From contig CAXIPT010000003.1 of assembly GCA_964030475.1 (NCBI GenBank), forward strand, positions 12,048,519 to 12,112,518: a DNA stretch of 64,000 bases, given 5' to 3'. Positions 48,274-59,956 of this stretch are shown piece after piece; within the stretch, counting starts at the first letter, position 1, and each line of letters begins with the position of its first letter. The notes below the pieces were generated by a model. That model worked only from the letters and a program-made list of their open reading frames with translations. It was not told the origin of the DNA and searched no databases. Source of the DNA: Tethya wilhelma (taxonomy: Eukaryota > Porifera > Demospongiae > Tethyida > Tethyidae). The translations under genes and the position numbers were made by a program.

Positions 48274-49324
48274 TCAGACAAAAGCTGTGTATTTCTGAGA
48301 GCAAGTCCTACTGCAGAAGTCGTGCACTTTTCCACCTTCCACTCGCTTTGGAAATGGACAGCCTGGGAATTTACAAGTTCCAAACATTGCTGATTGAACT
48401 GGCTGTCCATAAGCATTCAATCGTGGTTGAATCTCATGGCCACTGGCAGCTGGCTGCTGCTGTATCTTTGGAGAAGACATCCCAGCCACCATTCCAGACT
48501 GAACACCATGGCCAGGTCTAGGTGGTTTATATACTGCCGCTAAATTAAAAGGAGCAAAGGGAAACTATATAAAGTCTGAGATTTCATGATAATAAACATG
48601 CAGTATAATAAAATCTTGCCTTACATTTTATAGCTCCTGCATGGTCACATCCAGCACTAGTGTCTCCATAAGAAGTCACGGGAGAAACAGACAATTTAGA
48701 AATGCGTGAAGTTTGGTTAGCCATTTGCAATTGATTTTTAAGTGTTTTCACTTCATCATTTAACTTGATTTGGCTGGCTCTGAGTGTTTTATTCTCACTC
48801 TCCAATTTGTTCACTTTTTCCTGAAGCTGTTTGCAGCTGTGACAGCTGAAAGAACTTTTAGAAGCCACATGCATTTTATTTTGATGGACATCGAAGTTGC
48901 CACGCTTAATCAATTCAGAGCAGTAAATGCACTGAATCTCCGTGAACTCACACCCCTTTAGCTGTTTGTCAGGTTGTGGAGACAAATTGAGGTGATTGTC
49001 AAGCTGGCCTAGCTCCCCCTTCCACTCACAACCTTCCTGTTTGTGTGAGCAGTAGACTTGAAACCCATAGAGAGAGCGTTGAAGTCCTTTGTTGTGGAAA
49101 ATACTAAAATTCTTTTCGTTACACATTGGACAAGGCTTATTGTCGGCTTTGATTCTCTCAATACAAACTCTGCACAAACTGTTTCCACAGCAAGGGGCTT
49201 GGTAGGGCTCACGAAGGATTTGTAGACAGAAAGGACATTCTGACTGGATAGCTTCTGGCGGATTCTGTACAAAGTCGCACTCAAATCCCTGCACAGGAAC
49301 GGAACCTAATGATTTCGCCATCAA
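48274..49324 (-). CDS. RING-TRAF zinc finger protein with FCG-type tail
   Basis: Exons 49324-48625 and 48533-48274 join in phase 1 to 319 residues (a second ATG is at 49321). The RING (E-C-P-F-C-L-Q-I-L...C-C-G-N-S-L-C-R-V-C) has Asn at the His position. A TRAF-type finger follows (Y-C-S-H-K-Q-E-G-C-E-W-K-G-E-L), then a short coiled coil. Exon 2 is the second exon of the zinc-module gene at 23067: C-K-F-P-G-C-P and D-F-C-S-R-T-C-S-Q-K. It then stops where that gene would splice to its third exon. So this gene combines the front of 3807 with part of 24044. Likely a ubiquitin-ligase-type adaptor; the DNA in the TRAF-finger part is nearly identical to the copy near 3430-3530, suggesting recent duplication or gene conversion. 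Confidence 0.8.
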
Positions 49325-49697
49325 GTTGGCCCAGTTCTCATGTATTATCTATGTCTCATGTAAGACTAGGGAGGTGCTAATCGTACGATCGATCTGCATG
49401 TGACAATCTATGGACAATTATTATTCAATATTCATTACTGATTCGTGAAGCGCGATTAATTGTTCAGTCTCAATCGCCAATAGCCTAGTTCACGGCGCGC
49501 GACTAATTAATAATGATAGTCAGACGCCATGCAGTGGCGTCTATAGCCGGCACAGCTAGTATAACTATATATGACATGACTATAATTATTATAATAAAAG
49601 GTATATTACCATTAAATTTTCATTACATAGAGTACAAGAGTGTAGACTATTCATTATTGTGTACATGCACTCTAGCTACTCAGTACCTTGCAGTTAT
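49325..49697. other. Intergenic, nothing recognised
   Basis: Upstream region of the RING gene and downstream of the PDZ gene. No supported feature. Confidence 0.5.
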
Positions 49698-51538
49698 CTA
49701 AACGCGCGAGTGCGGAATACCAGTTTTATGATCCACCACTGAACGCTTGATAAAAAGAATAACAGCTCTTGGTTCAACCCTAGCTGCCATTTTGGTCAAA
49801 GTGTCTTTTAGCAGTTGAGAAAAAACTTTCTCTTGGCCAATAACTTTAACTGCAGTGACCGGAGGTTGATCTGCTTTGGTAGTCAGTGTTACACATATAT
49901 ATGCTCGAATATTGTCACCAGCTCTTAAGCCAGTTCTATCAGCAATACCCTCTGTGCTTTCAATAATGACCTGTACAAATCATGGTAGTATAGGTATGCA
50001 TGCATGTACAGCATACATAATGATACATTCGGTGAAATCGTAGCAATGCAGTTGCATGCATACAGGCAATGTGACTAGACTAACATTTTACGGCTATAAA
50101 GGACTTACTGCATGTATAATATAGTGTGTGTGATAATCATACCTCTGGAGATGTTTTTTGTTGAAATCTAATTCCATATTTTTCTTTTAGGTAATTCTCT
50201 GGTGGTCTCATTGCTAGTACATGTGTAATCAATCTGTCAACCTTTAATGCTAAAAATAGCAAAACAAATATTCTATATAGTTTCAGGATCATTTGCATTC
50301 TGAAAATTGCAACTAACCATCCTTCAGTGGCTTAGAAATTGGAGGAGAGGAGACTACTTGGCTGATATTCAGAGTAACCTTGCGATCTTTTGAAGTCATT
50401 TCATCAAATAATTTTTGTAAGCTACCAGTTTGACATCTGTCACTGACTGGTTGTTTATTCACTGTTTGAATTACATCCAGAAGACTTAGTCTAAGCTTGT
50501 CATCTTGTAAGCTCTTGTATGCTTTGCCTTTCACATCTAAACCAGTTATCATGAACTACAATTTTGTTAATAATTACTGCATGATTATTACACCAATATG
50601 ATAATTATACAGACACAGTGCATGACTTACTCCTACAACTTTATCAGTTGAATATATCCTTTCACTAACAATGATTCCAATTTTCTCCTCTTGGTGGTCT
50701 TTCTTTATGACCACACTGAATGTATTACTAGTCTGTTGTCGACTAGCACTCTCTGAAAATTGTTGTAAAAATTAATTATTATACTGATTGTCATGCACTC
50801 ACTCATGCTCAACAGGCATATTAACAAACTTACTGGGATTTGCTAGTAATGAAAATTCTTTGAACTGTTCCACATTTTTTTTAGCCTTTACATGCTTCTT
50901 AGACTTTACATCCTCAAATGTTTCCAGATGTGCCCCATTCTCTATTAGCAATATCAAATAGTCTGTTTGAACTTGTAAGCTATTCTAGCTACTAAACTTA
51001 CTACTCTTAGGGAGTAACAGTGTTGAGGAGTGACTGGCTATTTCCAAGAGAACTTGGATATCTTCTTGCAGCTTAGCTCGAAGCTCAGGCAACAGATGTC
51101 TGTCACGGCATTGTGGGGAGCAGTAATCAAATGTTTGAAGCTCTTGAGGATATCCCACTTCAAAGTAGACAGGATTGGTGCAGCCATCAGCATTGCATTG
51201 TGGCAGTTGTGGAGTTTGCAGCATTTGGACAGGGTAGTATTGCGGTTGAATGGAGTGTACAATCTCACTTGGATCGTACATCCCAGCATCTAAACCTGTG
51301 ACAAGTCAGAGTGCTTGATTGCAACGCCCATTCACTATTGTACACGAACGTACACAAAAAGGGCGGTACCTTTCTCTTGTTGAGTGGCCGCTTTAATATT
51401 GGTATGCTTAACAGGAAGATGACTGCATGTCATACACTTCATCCCAGTTACTCCTCTATTGTAACGAGCACAGTCACACATAATGACAGTACACTTGCCT
51501 CTCTCAACACCTCTTGAATCAACACTCGTACAGCTCAT
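49698..51538 (-). CDS. GKC/FCG zinc-module protein with two PDZ-like domains
   Basis: Exons 51538-51370, 51295-51002, 50941-50834, 50752-50631, 50555-50318, 50249-50143 and 49970-49698 give 436 residues, with phases 1,1,1,0,1,0 exactly as in 18728-20762. Exon 1: GKC module (G-K-C-T-V-I-M-C-D-C). Exon 2: FCG module (C-N-A-D-G-C...Y-C-S-P-Q-C-R-D-R-H-L-L-P). Exons 4-6: PDZ1 (M-I-T-G-L-D-V-K-G-K-A-Y). Exon 7: PDZ2 (G-L-R-A-G-D-N-I-R-A). The closest relative is 55584-57428, with near-identical exon-2 protein. Probable scaffold. Confidence 0.85.
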
Positions 51539-51940
51539 GGTAGCCGCAGTATCACTGGTATAACTGAACTCTAAGTTTTCTCACAGTCTAAGAGTACACA
51601 ACGAGGGGTGTGGTTCCCTAGTGCAGATTAAAAGTTTTGAAGTGTGCATTATTTTGTCAGTGACGGCACTACACGCAGCTAGTCGCACGCGAGACTATTA
51701 GACACGCAGCGGCGTACATAGCTATAACATAAGGCTGTCTCGCGGGCTCGGATCCCCGAGGGCCCCCTTTCAAGATCACCGGAAGTATAGATTATCACTA
51801 GTTATTAATTGCAATATAGCGCAAACACTAAGAAAATGTACGAAAAAAAATCACAGGGCAACCATTTTTTGACCTATAAATTAGATATTAACTACGTAAC
51901 CGTCAGATAGTCTATAATATATATCTACTAGACTATGGTA
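51539..51940. other. Intergenic upstream of the PDZ gene
   Basis: Contains the PDZ gene promoter region. I see no NF-kB-like site here, and no coding sequence. Confidence 0.5.
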
Positions 51941-52171
51941 GGGTGTGCAATATGAAAAATCAACTTTTGACTTTTGAACAATTAATTCATGCAACATGTA
52001 GAGTAGGTTGGTACTTAAACCAGCGCACCTTCAATTCCTGATCTCTGTCGCTGAAGTTAAAAAAAAACCCGTAAGTTTCATAATTGCATTGTCAGCAATT
52101 TTTACCGCTAAAATAGCAATTATTTGCCATTTTTGCTTACATGCAAGAGAGAAGGGAACCCCGATACATTG
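51941..52171. mobile_element. Truncated foldback element ending at an ambiguous base
   Basis: Matches 54310-54544 almost base for base, starting GGGTGTGCAATATG after TA. The match stops exactly at the N at 52172, which suggests an assembly join at this point. Confidence 0.8.
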
Positions 52172-52172
52172 N

Positions 52173-53675
52173 GTTTCTATGAGTACTGGAACCCAACTGG
52201 TCTGTGTGCTGAATGTGGGACAAATGGTGTACCAGTTTGTTGTGATGATCCTCTACGCACTGAGAGCTGTCAGAACACTGGAGTATTTAGATGTGATACC
52301 AGGTTTCGCTACATTCTAAGACCATTCAATGCATCACTGGAGACTGCACCCAACACTGGATTCCCCTTCTTCACTCGAAGTCAAACTAATGAGAACCATG
52401 AGACCTTCTCTGTTGGTGATGGTGGATTTCTTGCCTCACCAAACCCAAGCACACAAATGGAAACTTTGCCATGGACAGTGAGTCACAATTATGCATGGAT
52501 AATTGTATGTCCATCAATCATTACTGTTTTACTTGCAGGGAAGAATTCAAATTTATGTGAGTGTATTTGATAGAATCAACAACAATCAGGCACCAAATGA
52601 GACAGAAGGAATAATAGACAGGTTTCCCATTAACTGTGATCAACTCCAACTTGGAGCTGGATTGACTAATGAAACAACTTACACTGGGATTCACAACATA
52701 TCACAACTTTCCATCAGTTTTCAAGTGAACTGCTCTGAGAACTACTATGGCTCTGACTGTACCATCTTCTGTGAGCCAGTAGAGGGAGTGTATAACTGTA
52801 GCAGTAATGGAAGCATTATTTGTATAGATGAGAATAGAGATCCTTTAAGAGAATGTGAAAATATAATTTGTGCCGAAAGGAATTATGACATCTCATCAAT
52901 GTGCATCAACTGCACTGAAAACTACAATAGTTCAGACTGTGCTAATTTCTGTAAAGCAGTAGAAGAAGTCAGTAGCTGTAGCAGAGATGGTGATGTGGTT
53001 TGTATTGAAAGGAACAAAAATCCTTTAACAAATTGCATTGAAGGTAAATCACAACAAATATCAAACTATGTATATATAGTATCTCTAGTCTTGGTCCTTG
53101 GAAGTAAGTTCACCCTCGGATCAGTATAGCTATGTAGGTAGTGCAGCCTAGTGTCACCATTATAAATATGTGGTAGGTGGTTAGTCGGACTCTTACTGAT
53201 CAATATTCTTATTTCCTCCCTGAATTATTCAAGACAAGCCCTCCTCAAAATCAACTGTTGCATTGGCTATTGGCTTAAGTGCTGGAGTTGTAGGCACACT
53301 GATCATTCTGTGCCTAATCTCAACATTGATATTTAGATGGAAAATGCATCACCAAAGACAAAAATTAGGTAAGTATACAATATTACATTTTGACTATAGA
53401 TCATTATGTAGAGCATTCTTACAAATTCAGCCAATGTGGAAAAAAGGACAACGTACACTCCAGCAGCTGGGGACTGCTACTCCAGTGACACTGGAATGAC
53501 AATTGTAGCTGATGTCAGTATTTCTACTTCTAAAATGACTCTCAATATCTCGTATCCCAAAACACTAGCCCGAGAAGCATGTAAGAGTGCTGTCTATGAA
53601 GAAGTTGAGGTCACTCAGAATGTTGACGAAGATTCTCTTTGCTCTGACCAGTATGAAGAAGTTCCATACATGTAG
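52173..53675 (+). CDS. Delta/Jagged-like membrane protein with two DSL-type domains (5' end missing)
   Basis: Exons 52173-52477, 52539-53043, 53234-53368 and 53431-53675 join in phase. The first part is Cys-rich and resembles the N-terminal domain of Notch ligands. Then C-S-E-N-Y-Y-G-S-D-C-T-I-F-C starts a DSL-type domain, and C-T-E-N-Y-N-S-S-D-C-A-N-F-C a second. I see no EGF repeats. A membrane segment follows (A-I-G-L-S-A-G-V-V-G-T-L-I-I-L-C) and a cytoplasmic tail of about 90 residues with Y-E-E-V and Y-E-E-V-P-Y-M. The signal peptide is not found because sequence before N at 52172 belongs to a repeat. Known role of the family is Notch ligand; that is inferred here. Confidence 0.7.
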
Positions 53676-54309
53676 TAGTACTATAGTTCTTCCTCTATAG
53701 TTAAAGGGAATATTAATGACGTTCTTAGTCTTAAAATTCTAATTCAGTGTTTATAAATAATTAACTACACATCATTATTATGTTTATATTGTATAGTAGC
53801 TAGTGAAACAAAATTGGACAAAATAACTTATCGGTACAAGCACGATTGTTTAGACAATCAGACTTAAGTTAACGTTATCAAATGCACATCAAATGCACTA
53901 TGGTTTGATCCTTGGTTGATACACCATTACAGCATGTACAAACATTAATAAAGGCAATCAGCAATCAAGCAGTTGGGATGTTCAAAAGCAATGCCATAAT
54001 ACTGAAAGTACAAGCATACAACAGAGAGATTGTAAACAGTAGACATCTTTCTATGGTGGTAACCATACCCATGTGTAGGAATCACTACTTGTACTAGAGC
54101 AACCTCTGTACTTAGGCTGTTGGGTATGAACCACTTAACCAAGATTATGTTAATCAGGAAAAGGACAGCTGTTTGAAATCACCATAGTATTACGAGTGAG
54201 TGCATCTGAACAAAATTAACAACAACAGTTATAGACAGTCAGTGATACATGTGTTATTGTACAAGTCATTTGCTAACTGACATTTCCTCTACACAAAGGG
54301 AAATTATTA
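53676..54309. other. Intergenic, nothing recognised
   Basis: AT-rich, 3' of the Delta-like gene. No supported feature. Confidence 0.5.
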
Positions 54310-55136
54310 GGGTGTGCAATATGAAAAATCAACTTTTGACTTTTGAACAATTCATTCATGCAACATGTAGAGTAGGTTGGTACTTAAACCAGCGCACCTT
54401 CAATTCCTGATCTCTGTTGCTTAAGTTAAAAAAAATCCGTAAGTTTCATAATTGCATTGTCAGCAATTTTTACCGCTAAAATAGCAATAATTATTTGCCA
54501 TTTTTGCTTACATGCAAGAGAGAAGGGAACCCCGATACATTGCGTTAGTAGAGGAGGGCCTTACCAATTCTCTGATAGAGTTGAAACAAGCCTCTGTTAT
54601 TGGTAACCATCTGGCTGATTCTGTTGAAAGTAGTTAGTACCAAAAATTTAGAAGTCATTTGTTGTACCGGATTGCAATATGAAAAATCACTATCAACTTT
54701 TGAACAATTAGTTCATGCAACATGTAGAGTAGGTTGGTACTTTAACCAGCGCACCTTCAATTCCTGATCTCTGTTGCTGAAGTTAAAGAAAACCGTAAGT
54801 TTCATATTGCATTGTCAGCAAAATTTACGCATTTTTTATCGCTATAATCGCAATTTGCCATTTTTGCTTACATTCAAGAGAGAAGGGAACCCCTATACAT
54901 TGCATTAGTTAGAGGAGGGCCTTGCCAATTCTCTGATAGAGTTGAAACAAGCCTCTGTTATTGGTAACCATCTGGCTGATTCGGTTGAAAGTAGTTAGTA
55001 CCAAGAATTCAGAAGTCATTTGTTGATAGGAGACAACGGAGTTTGAAGGTGCGCTGGTTTAAGTTTCAACCTACTGTACATATTGCATGAATTAGTTGTT
55101 CAAAAGTCGAATGTTGATTTTTCATGTTGCACACCC
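54310..55136. mobile_element. Foldback element with about 95-bp inverted ends and internal tandem duplication
   Basis: It starts GGGTGTGCAATATG and ends with the inverse CATGTTGCACACCC; TA flanks both ends. The left part is present twice in tandem (54310-54661 and about 54670-55026, each ending GAAGTCATTTGTTG). No reading frame. Confidence 0.8.
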
Positions 55137-55583
55137 TAACTATGGCATAATTATGGGGAAATTAACAAAATTAGTGATCACGTGCACAAAAAAGTGGGCG
55201 TAGCTGCTCAGCCTCCCCTTCTTCAAAGCAAAATCCTGGGTACGCCCCTGACTGAGTGAAGGTGAGTTGAAGTTGTCACGGGCATTTTCTATACCTTTCA
55301 ACAGACAAGTAGTTTTAGCATATTATTCTGGGCACAATGGCAATGCATATAACCAGCCCCTTGTTTACAAAATTAATAATTAAAAAGTCCGACGTGTCAT
55401 ATGACTCGGCTTTGCGCTAGGTAGTGCGAAGTCTAGTCGGCAGCATGCGCAGTGGTACTTGGAAAAGAGGTGGGGTCTGGGGACGAGACTATGGTCTGCC
55501 ATGGGATTGACATGTGCAATCAAATCAATCGAAATTCATATACTTTAGGTAGAACTGCAACAACAAAAATGTGTACTATTGTG
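55137..55583. other. Intergenic with half a palindromic repeat
   Basis: 'GGTGGGGTCTGGGGACGAGAC' at about 55470 matches the hairpin repeat at 59701. No gene. Confidence 0.5.
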
Positions 55584-57428
55584 CTACTTAGGTCTAATAA
55601 TAAAAAAAACAAGAGATTTTTTCTGTTCAGTTGCTGTTTTGAGTGTCTTTTCTATTTTCTGCTGGAACTTCATACCAGTTGGAGAAAAATTTGTCATTGC
55701 AGTATTACACTGTATTTCAATTTGTTCTTGTGGCATTATTGCACATGCTTGAATAATGTCATTAAACTCAATTCCAGCTAAACGAGCTGGAGATCTTTCC
55801 TCACATCCAACAACTCGAACCTATAACGTTAACAAAAGTCAAAAATTTACAATGATATAATTATAAGCTAGCAGATTGTGATTGAACTAAATTTACTTCA
55901 TTCATTTGCTCTTGAAAAGACAATCCAAAGTTTTCACGCAAGTGATCATTAGGCTCCATTGCTATGACATGTGTGATCTGAGTCCCAATCTGCTTTTGTG
56001 CTACAGTATAGAACATGAAATAAAATTAATCTTAGCCAGACTAAATTAATTCCTTTCCTGCACCTATATTCTATAACCACCAAATACTTGTCAATGAAAG
56101 GAAAGGAAAAGCTAGAGAACCTGCATGGCATTGCATGGCATTAACTGAATGTTGTACTTGTATGAGTATACAATTAACATAATAATACACATATTATATA
56201 GTCTATTTAAATGTACACAATGTCATATATTCAGGTACTACATGTATACATACTATAGCTAGCAAGTTTAACTTATTGTGTAAATTAAGCAGATTCATTG
56301 CATGAATACATGGTGGCATACATATCCACAAACCTTCCTTAAAAATAGGAGACAGTGCTCTAGATCGGTTGATGACCAGATGTACTGAACTGAAAGTACA
56401 GTCTCGAGTTATTCTCTCAAATGAGGCTTGCAATTGATTGTGAGCAGATCCTCTCTGTCCAGGTCTAGCTGAAATATTGTTTACAGAATGAACTAGATCA
56501 TGAAGCCACAGCTGCCCTTCTTGAAAATACTTGTACGCTTTACTGCCCACAACCACTCCAGTTATCATAAACTGAAACAGAATTAATACTTTGTGGCTTG
56601 CATATATGCATGGTTATGTTTGTTACATAATGCACTTACCCCCCATTTATCATTATGAACAGACAATTCTCTACGAATGATAATGCCATTTAAAGTGTCT
56701 TTGTTTAAACTGACTTCAGCTGTTTGTTCTGAAAATTTAAGAGAATAATAAAATTGTAATTGGCCAACTGGCCATGCATTTATATCTTTAAAGCATTGAC
56801 TGGAGTCTAAAAATGTATGTAAACTTACTAGATTTATCAGTGGATTTTGTCATAATTATTTTTGGTCCATCATTGGTAACCTGATGCGGCTGGTATACTG
56901 GTACCTTTGAAGAGTGGACTGGTACCCTGTCTGCCTGTCTAGCACTAGTGAGGAAGGTTTGAATATCTTTTTGCAGCTTATCTTGAAGCTTAGGCAACAG
57001 ATGTCTGTCACGACATTGTGGGGAGCAGTACTCAAATGTTCCAAGCTCTTGAGGATATCCCACTTCAAAGTAGACAGGATTGGTGCAGCCATCAGCATTG
57101 CATTGTGGCAGTTGTGGAGTTTGCCGCATTTGGAGAGGGTAGTATTGCTGAGTGGAGTGTACAATCTCACTTGGATTATATATTCCAGCATCTAAACCTG
57201 TGACAAGTTAGAGTGCAACGCCCATTTACTATTGTACACACACACGCGTACACAAAAAGGGCAGTACTGACCTTTCTGATGTTGAGTGGCGTTAATGTTG
57301 GTATGTTTACTAGGAGGATGACTGCATGTCATACACTTCATCCCGGCTTCTCCTCTATTGTAATGAGCACAGTCACACATAGTGACAGTACACTTGCCTC
57401 TCTCAACACCTCTTGAATCAACATTCAT
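55584..57428 (-). CDS. GKC/FCG zinc-module protein with two PDZ-like domains
   Basis: Exons 57428-57272, 57197-56829, 56728-56640, 56571-56334, 56000-55897 and 55820-55584 join to 397 residues. Exon 1: GKC module. Exon 2: FCG module nearly identical to that of 49698-51538 (C-N-A-D-G-C-T-N-P-V-Y). PDZ1 is split over exons 3-5 (M-I-T-G-V-V-V-G-S-K-A-Y). PDZ2 is on the last exon (S-P-A-R-L-A-G-I-E-F-N-D). It lacks the Lys-rich linker exon of its sister gene. It is head-to-head with the PARP-II gene at 57566, just as 18728-20762 is with a PARP-I gene. Confidence 0.85.
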
Positions 57429-57565
57429 ACTTTGCAGTTTGCAAGTAACTCTACTTTCGGCTGAACTGTTCCTAGATTATGCATGCTCGTGATTTATTTG
57501 ACATTGATGCAAATCACGTCGGGCGGCCCCACCCCCTAAACATTTTCGCCGCTACGACAAGAGAC
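57429..57565. promoter_or_regulatory. 137-bp bidirectional promoter
   Basis: It separates ATGs at 57428 (minus) and 57566 (plus). Unlike several other pairs, no GGGRNWYYCC match is visible. Confidence 0.5.
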
Positions 57566-59606
57566 ATGAAGGACGGCCGAGGAGTAAACAGAGGAAAATG
57601 CAAAAAATGTCTTCACTGTACTGAATACAAACCCCCATCCAAAGGACTAAAGTGTAGTGTCTGCAATTGCCCACCTGGTATTCATCTTAATATAGACAGT
57701 GGGGTTGTGTCACAGCAGGTCCAAAAAGAGACATCTGATGATGTTAGCTGTTCCCAGATCATGCCTACTTTAATTTTGGCTACCAAATGTTCAGTTGTTG
57801 ATTGTAACCAGCCAGTTGGATTTGACATAAATAGTGGAGAGGAGCAACTATTCTGTAATCACCACATGAAAGTTCAGACTCAGCTAGATCCCGGGCTACA
57901 AGTCTTGGATATTGAGTCTGAGTCCGATGATCCCTATACTACAATGCATCAACAAATGCTACAATTGTCCACAGCTCAAATGCAAACAAAAAGCTCAGGT
58001 AATTTTGTGTGTATACACCATGCCAAGTTTCCAGCTGGCCAGACGTCTGTCCTGTGTGACTATAATCTAGATGCATGATCAAACTGTTAATTAACTTCAC
58101 GGTGACTTCTTAATGCTCTCAATGACATACATGCATGTATGCTACAGATGCCTCAGCTGGCAGTGATCATAGTTTACCAACACAGTCTGCCTCTCATGGA
58201 ACCTTTCAAGCAGGAGTACCCCAACTGCCTCCAGGAGTTAAGAAATGTGCCATTCAAGAGTGCTCCAACCCTTGCTACATCGACGACAGTGGTACAGTCC
58301 ATGAATGCTGTGGCTACACCCATGCCATGGAGCACCAGAGACGACAGGCACTATGGCAACGTATGCTAACACATACCATGATAGTATAACAGGCATAAAC
58401 AACTTACTATGAATATGTCTTCCTTTTTAATGATAATAATTATTACAATAATTATGTACACTTCTTGTGTGCAGAGGTAAACCAGCAGGTTGTAAAAGGT
58501 CTGACTCACTGCCTTCTACCTGAATGTAGTCGACCAACATGGCCGTTTCACAACTACTGTGGAAAAACACATGCTGAACTAGGAAAGAAAAGAGGGATAT
58601 CACGTTAGTACAAGATGTTCATCTGCTAGTTTGCACTGATGAATAATAATACATAAGCTCAGCGCATGTTGAATTGATGTGCTTGTTCTTTCAATTAACA
58701 GCTCCACCTCCCTCAGCATACAGTAACTCAACAACTACTGGGTCGGGGCCAAAAGATAGCACTATGTGCATCATCCCTGAATGTCACAGGCCAAAATACG
58801 TGGATACTAAGAGTGGGATTACTCATGGCTATTGTGGAAGGACACATGCCAAGGAAGGAGAAAAAAGAGGAATTCGTCGTAAATAACATTATGCTATACT
58901 ATTTTGTATCCATTTGTATCAGTATATTATCATTCCTTTTTATTTAATAATAGCTACTACAGACAAATCTGAGGAACAGTGTGATCTTCCTGGCTGCAAA
59001 AATAGAAAGAGAACTGAAACAGGGGGGAAAGCATTCGACTATTGTTGTTTGGACCATGCTAAAAAAGATGCTCCCAACAGAGATGGTTAGATTTTATATA
59101 CTTGGGTGCATAAACATTCAGTCACAGTAATAATAATTAACTATGTACATACAGCACGTATACTAACTGATGATGCTCAAGTCCAAAGTTTCTTAAAGCA
59201 GTTCAAGAAATTGAAAGTAGTATCTTTGGTTGAAAATGTTCCATATGCTAAACCAGGAGGAGCGCTCTTCAATCGTTTCAAGAAAGCTTATGAGGCTCTA
59301 CCTAAAGCTCAGCGACAAACTTGCCTGGCATTTCATGGAACACCTTCATCAAATATTGACAGCATCTGTAAGAATGGCTATGACCCGGGAAGAAGAGGAA
59401 CTGGGACGGGACAAGTTTATGGAGCAGGAGAATACTTTGCTACATCACCAGGCACTTCAATGAGTTATTGCAAGACAGGAAAGAAGATGTTGCTGAATGA
59501 ACTCCTCTTGGGCCAGTCTGGTACTCACCACACTAAACATGGCGATATTATTGTCATGAAGAATGCAGAGCATGATTTGCCTCGTTTTGTTATTACTTTT
59601 AGTTAA
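57566..59606 (+). CDS. PARP-II protein with GKC module and array of FCG modules
   Basis: Exons 57566-57998, 58148-58360, 58475-58603, 58702-58878, 58954-59085 and 59155-59606, all phase 1, give 511 residues. Module order matches 28312-30218 exactly: GKC (G-K-C-K-K-C-L-H-C), FCG-like (C-S-V-V-D-C), then C-A-I-Q-E-C, C-L-L-P-E-C, C-I-I-P-E-C and C-D-L-P-G-C modules. The transferase exon has F-H-G-T, G-A-G-E-Y-F-A, and H-G-D-I-I-V-M (H-Y-D). The second upstream ATG (57479) lies in the spacer and is less likely than 57566, where similarity to the paralogue begins. Its neighbour downstream is a NADAR gene, in the same relative order as in the first copy. Confidence 0.85.
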
Positions 59607-59700
59607 TTATTCTGCATTATAAGCCTGTATTATATGTTTATTTTTATGTGACTATATTATTATAACGTTCAGACATTCATGATTTACTCATAATTAGGGC

Positions 59701-59780
59701 TAGTCTCGTCCCAAGACCCCATCCCTTCTCCAAGGAGAAAGAGGTCTCCGGAGAAGGGGTGGGTCTGGAGATGAGGACTA
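59701..59780. repeat. 80-bp hairpin repeat
   Basis: TAGTCTCGTCCCAAGACCCC near 59701 pairs with the inverse ending ATGAGGACTA at 59780. Related halves occur near 55470, and distantly near 4150. Confidence 0.65.
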
Positions 59781-59956
59781 AATTAGTGCCACGTGAAATA
59801 CGCGTGCATGTATATATGGTGACATGCCTGCAGCACGCGCGATATGCAGCAATTGAATTCGAACACACCCAGTTTTAGATTTTGCGTGGAGTTGCGGAAC
59901 AGAAAATTGAAATATCGGGTCCTGGCCTTAGTCAAAGCGAAGATAGCAAATTTAAA

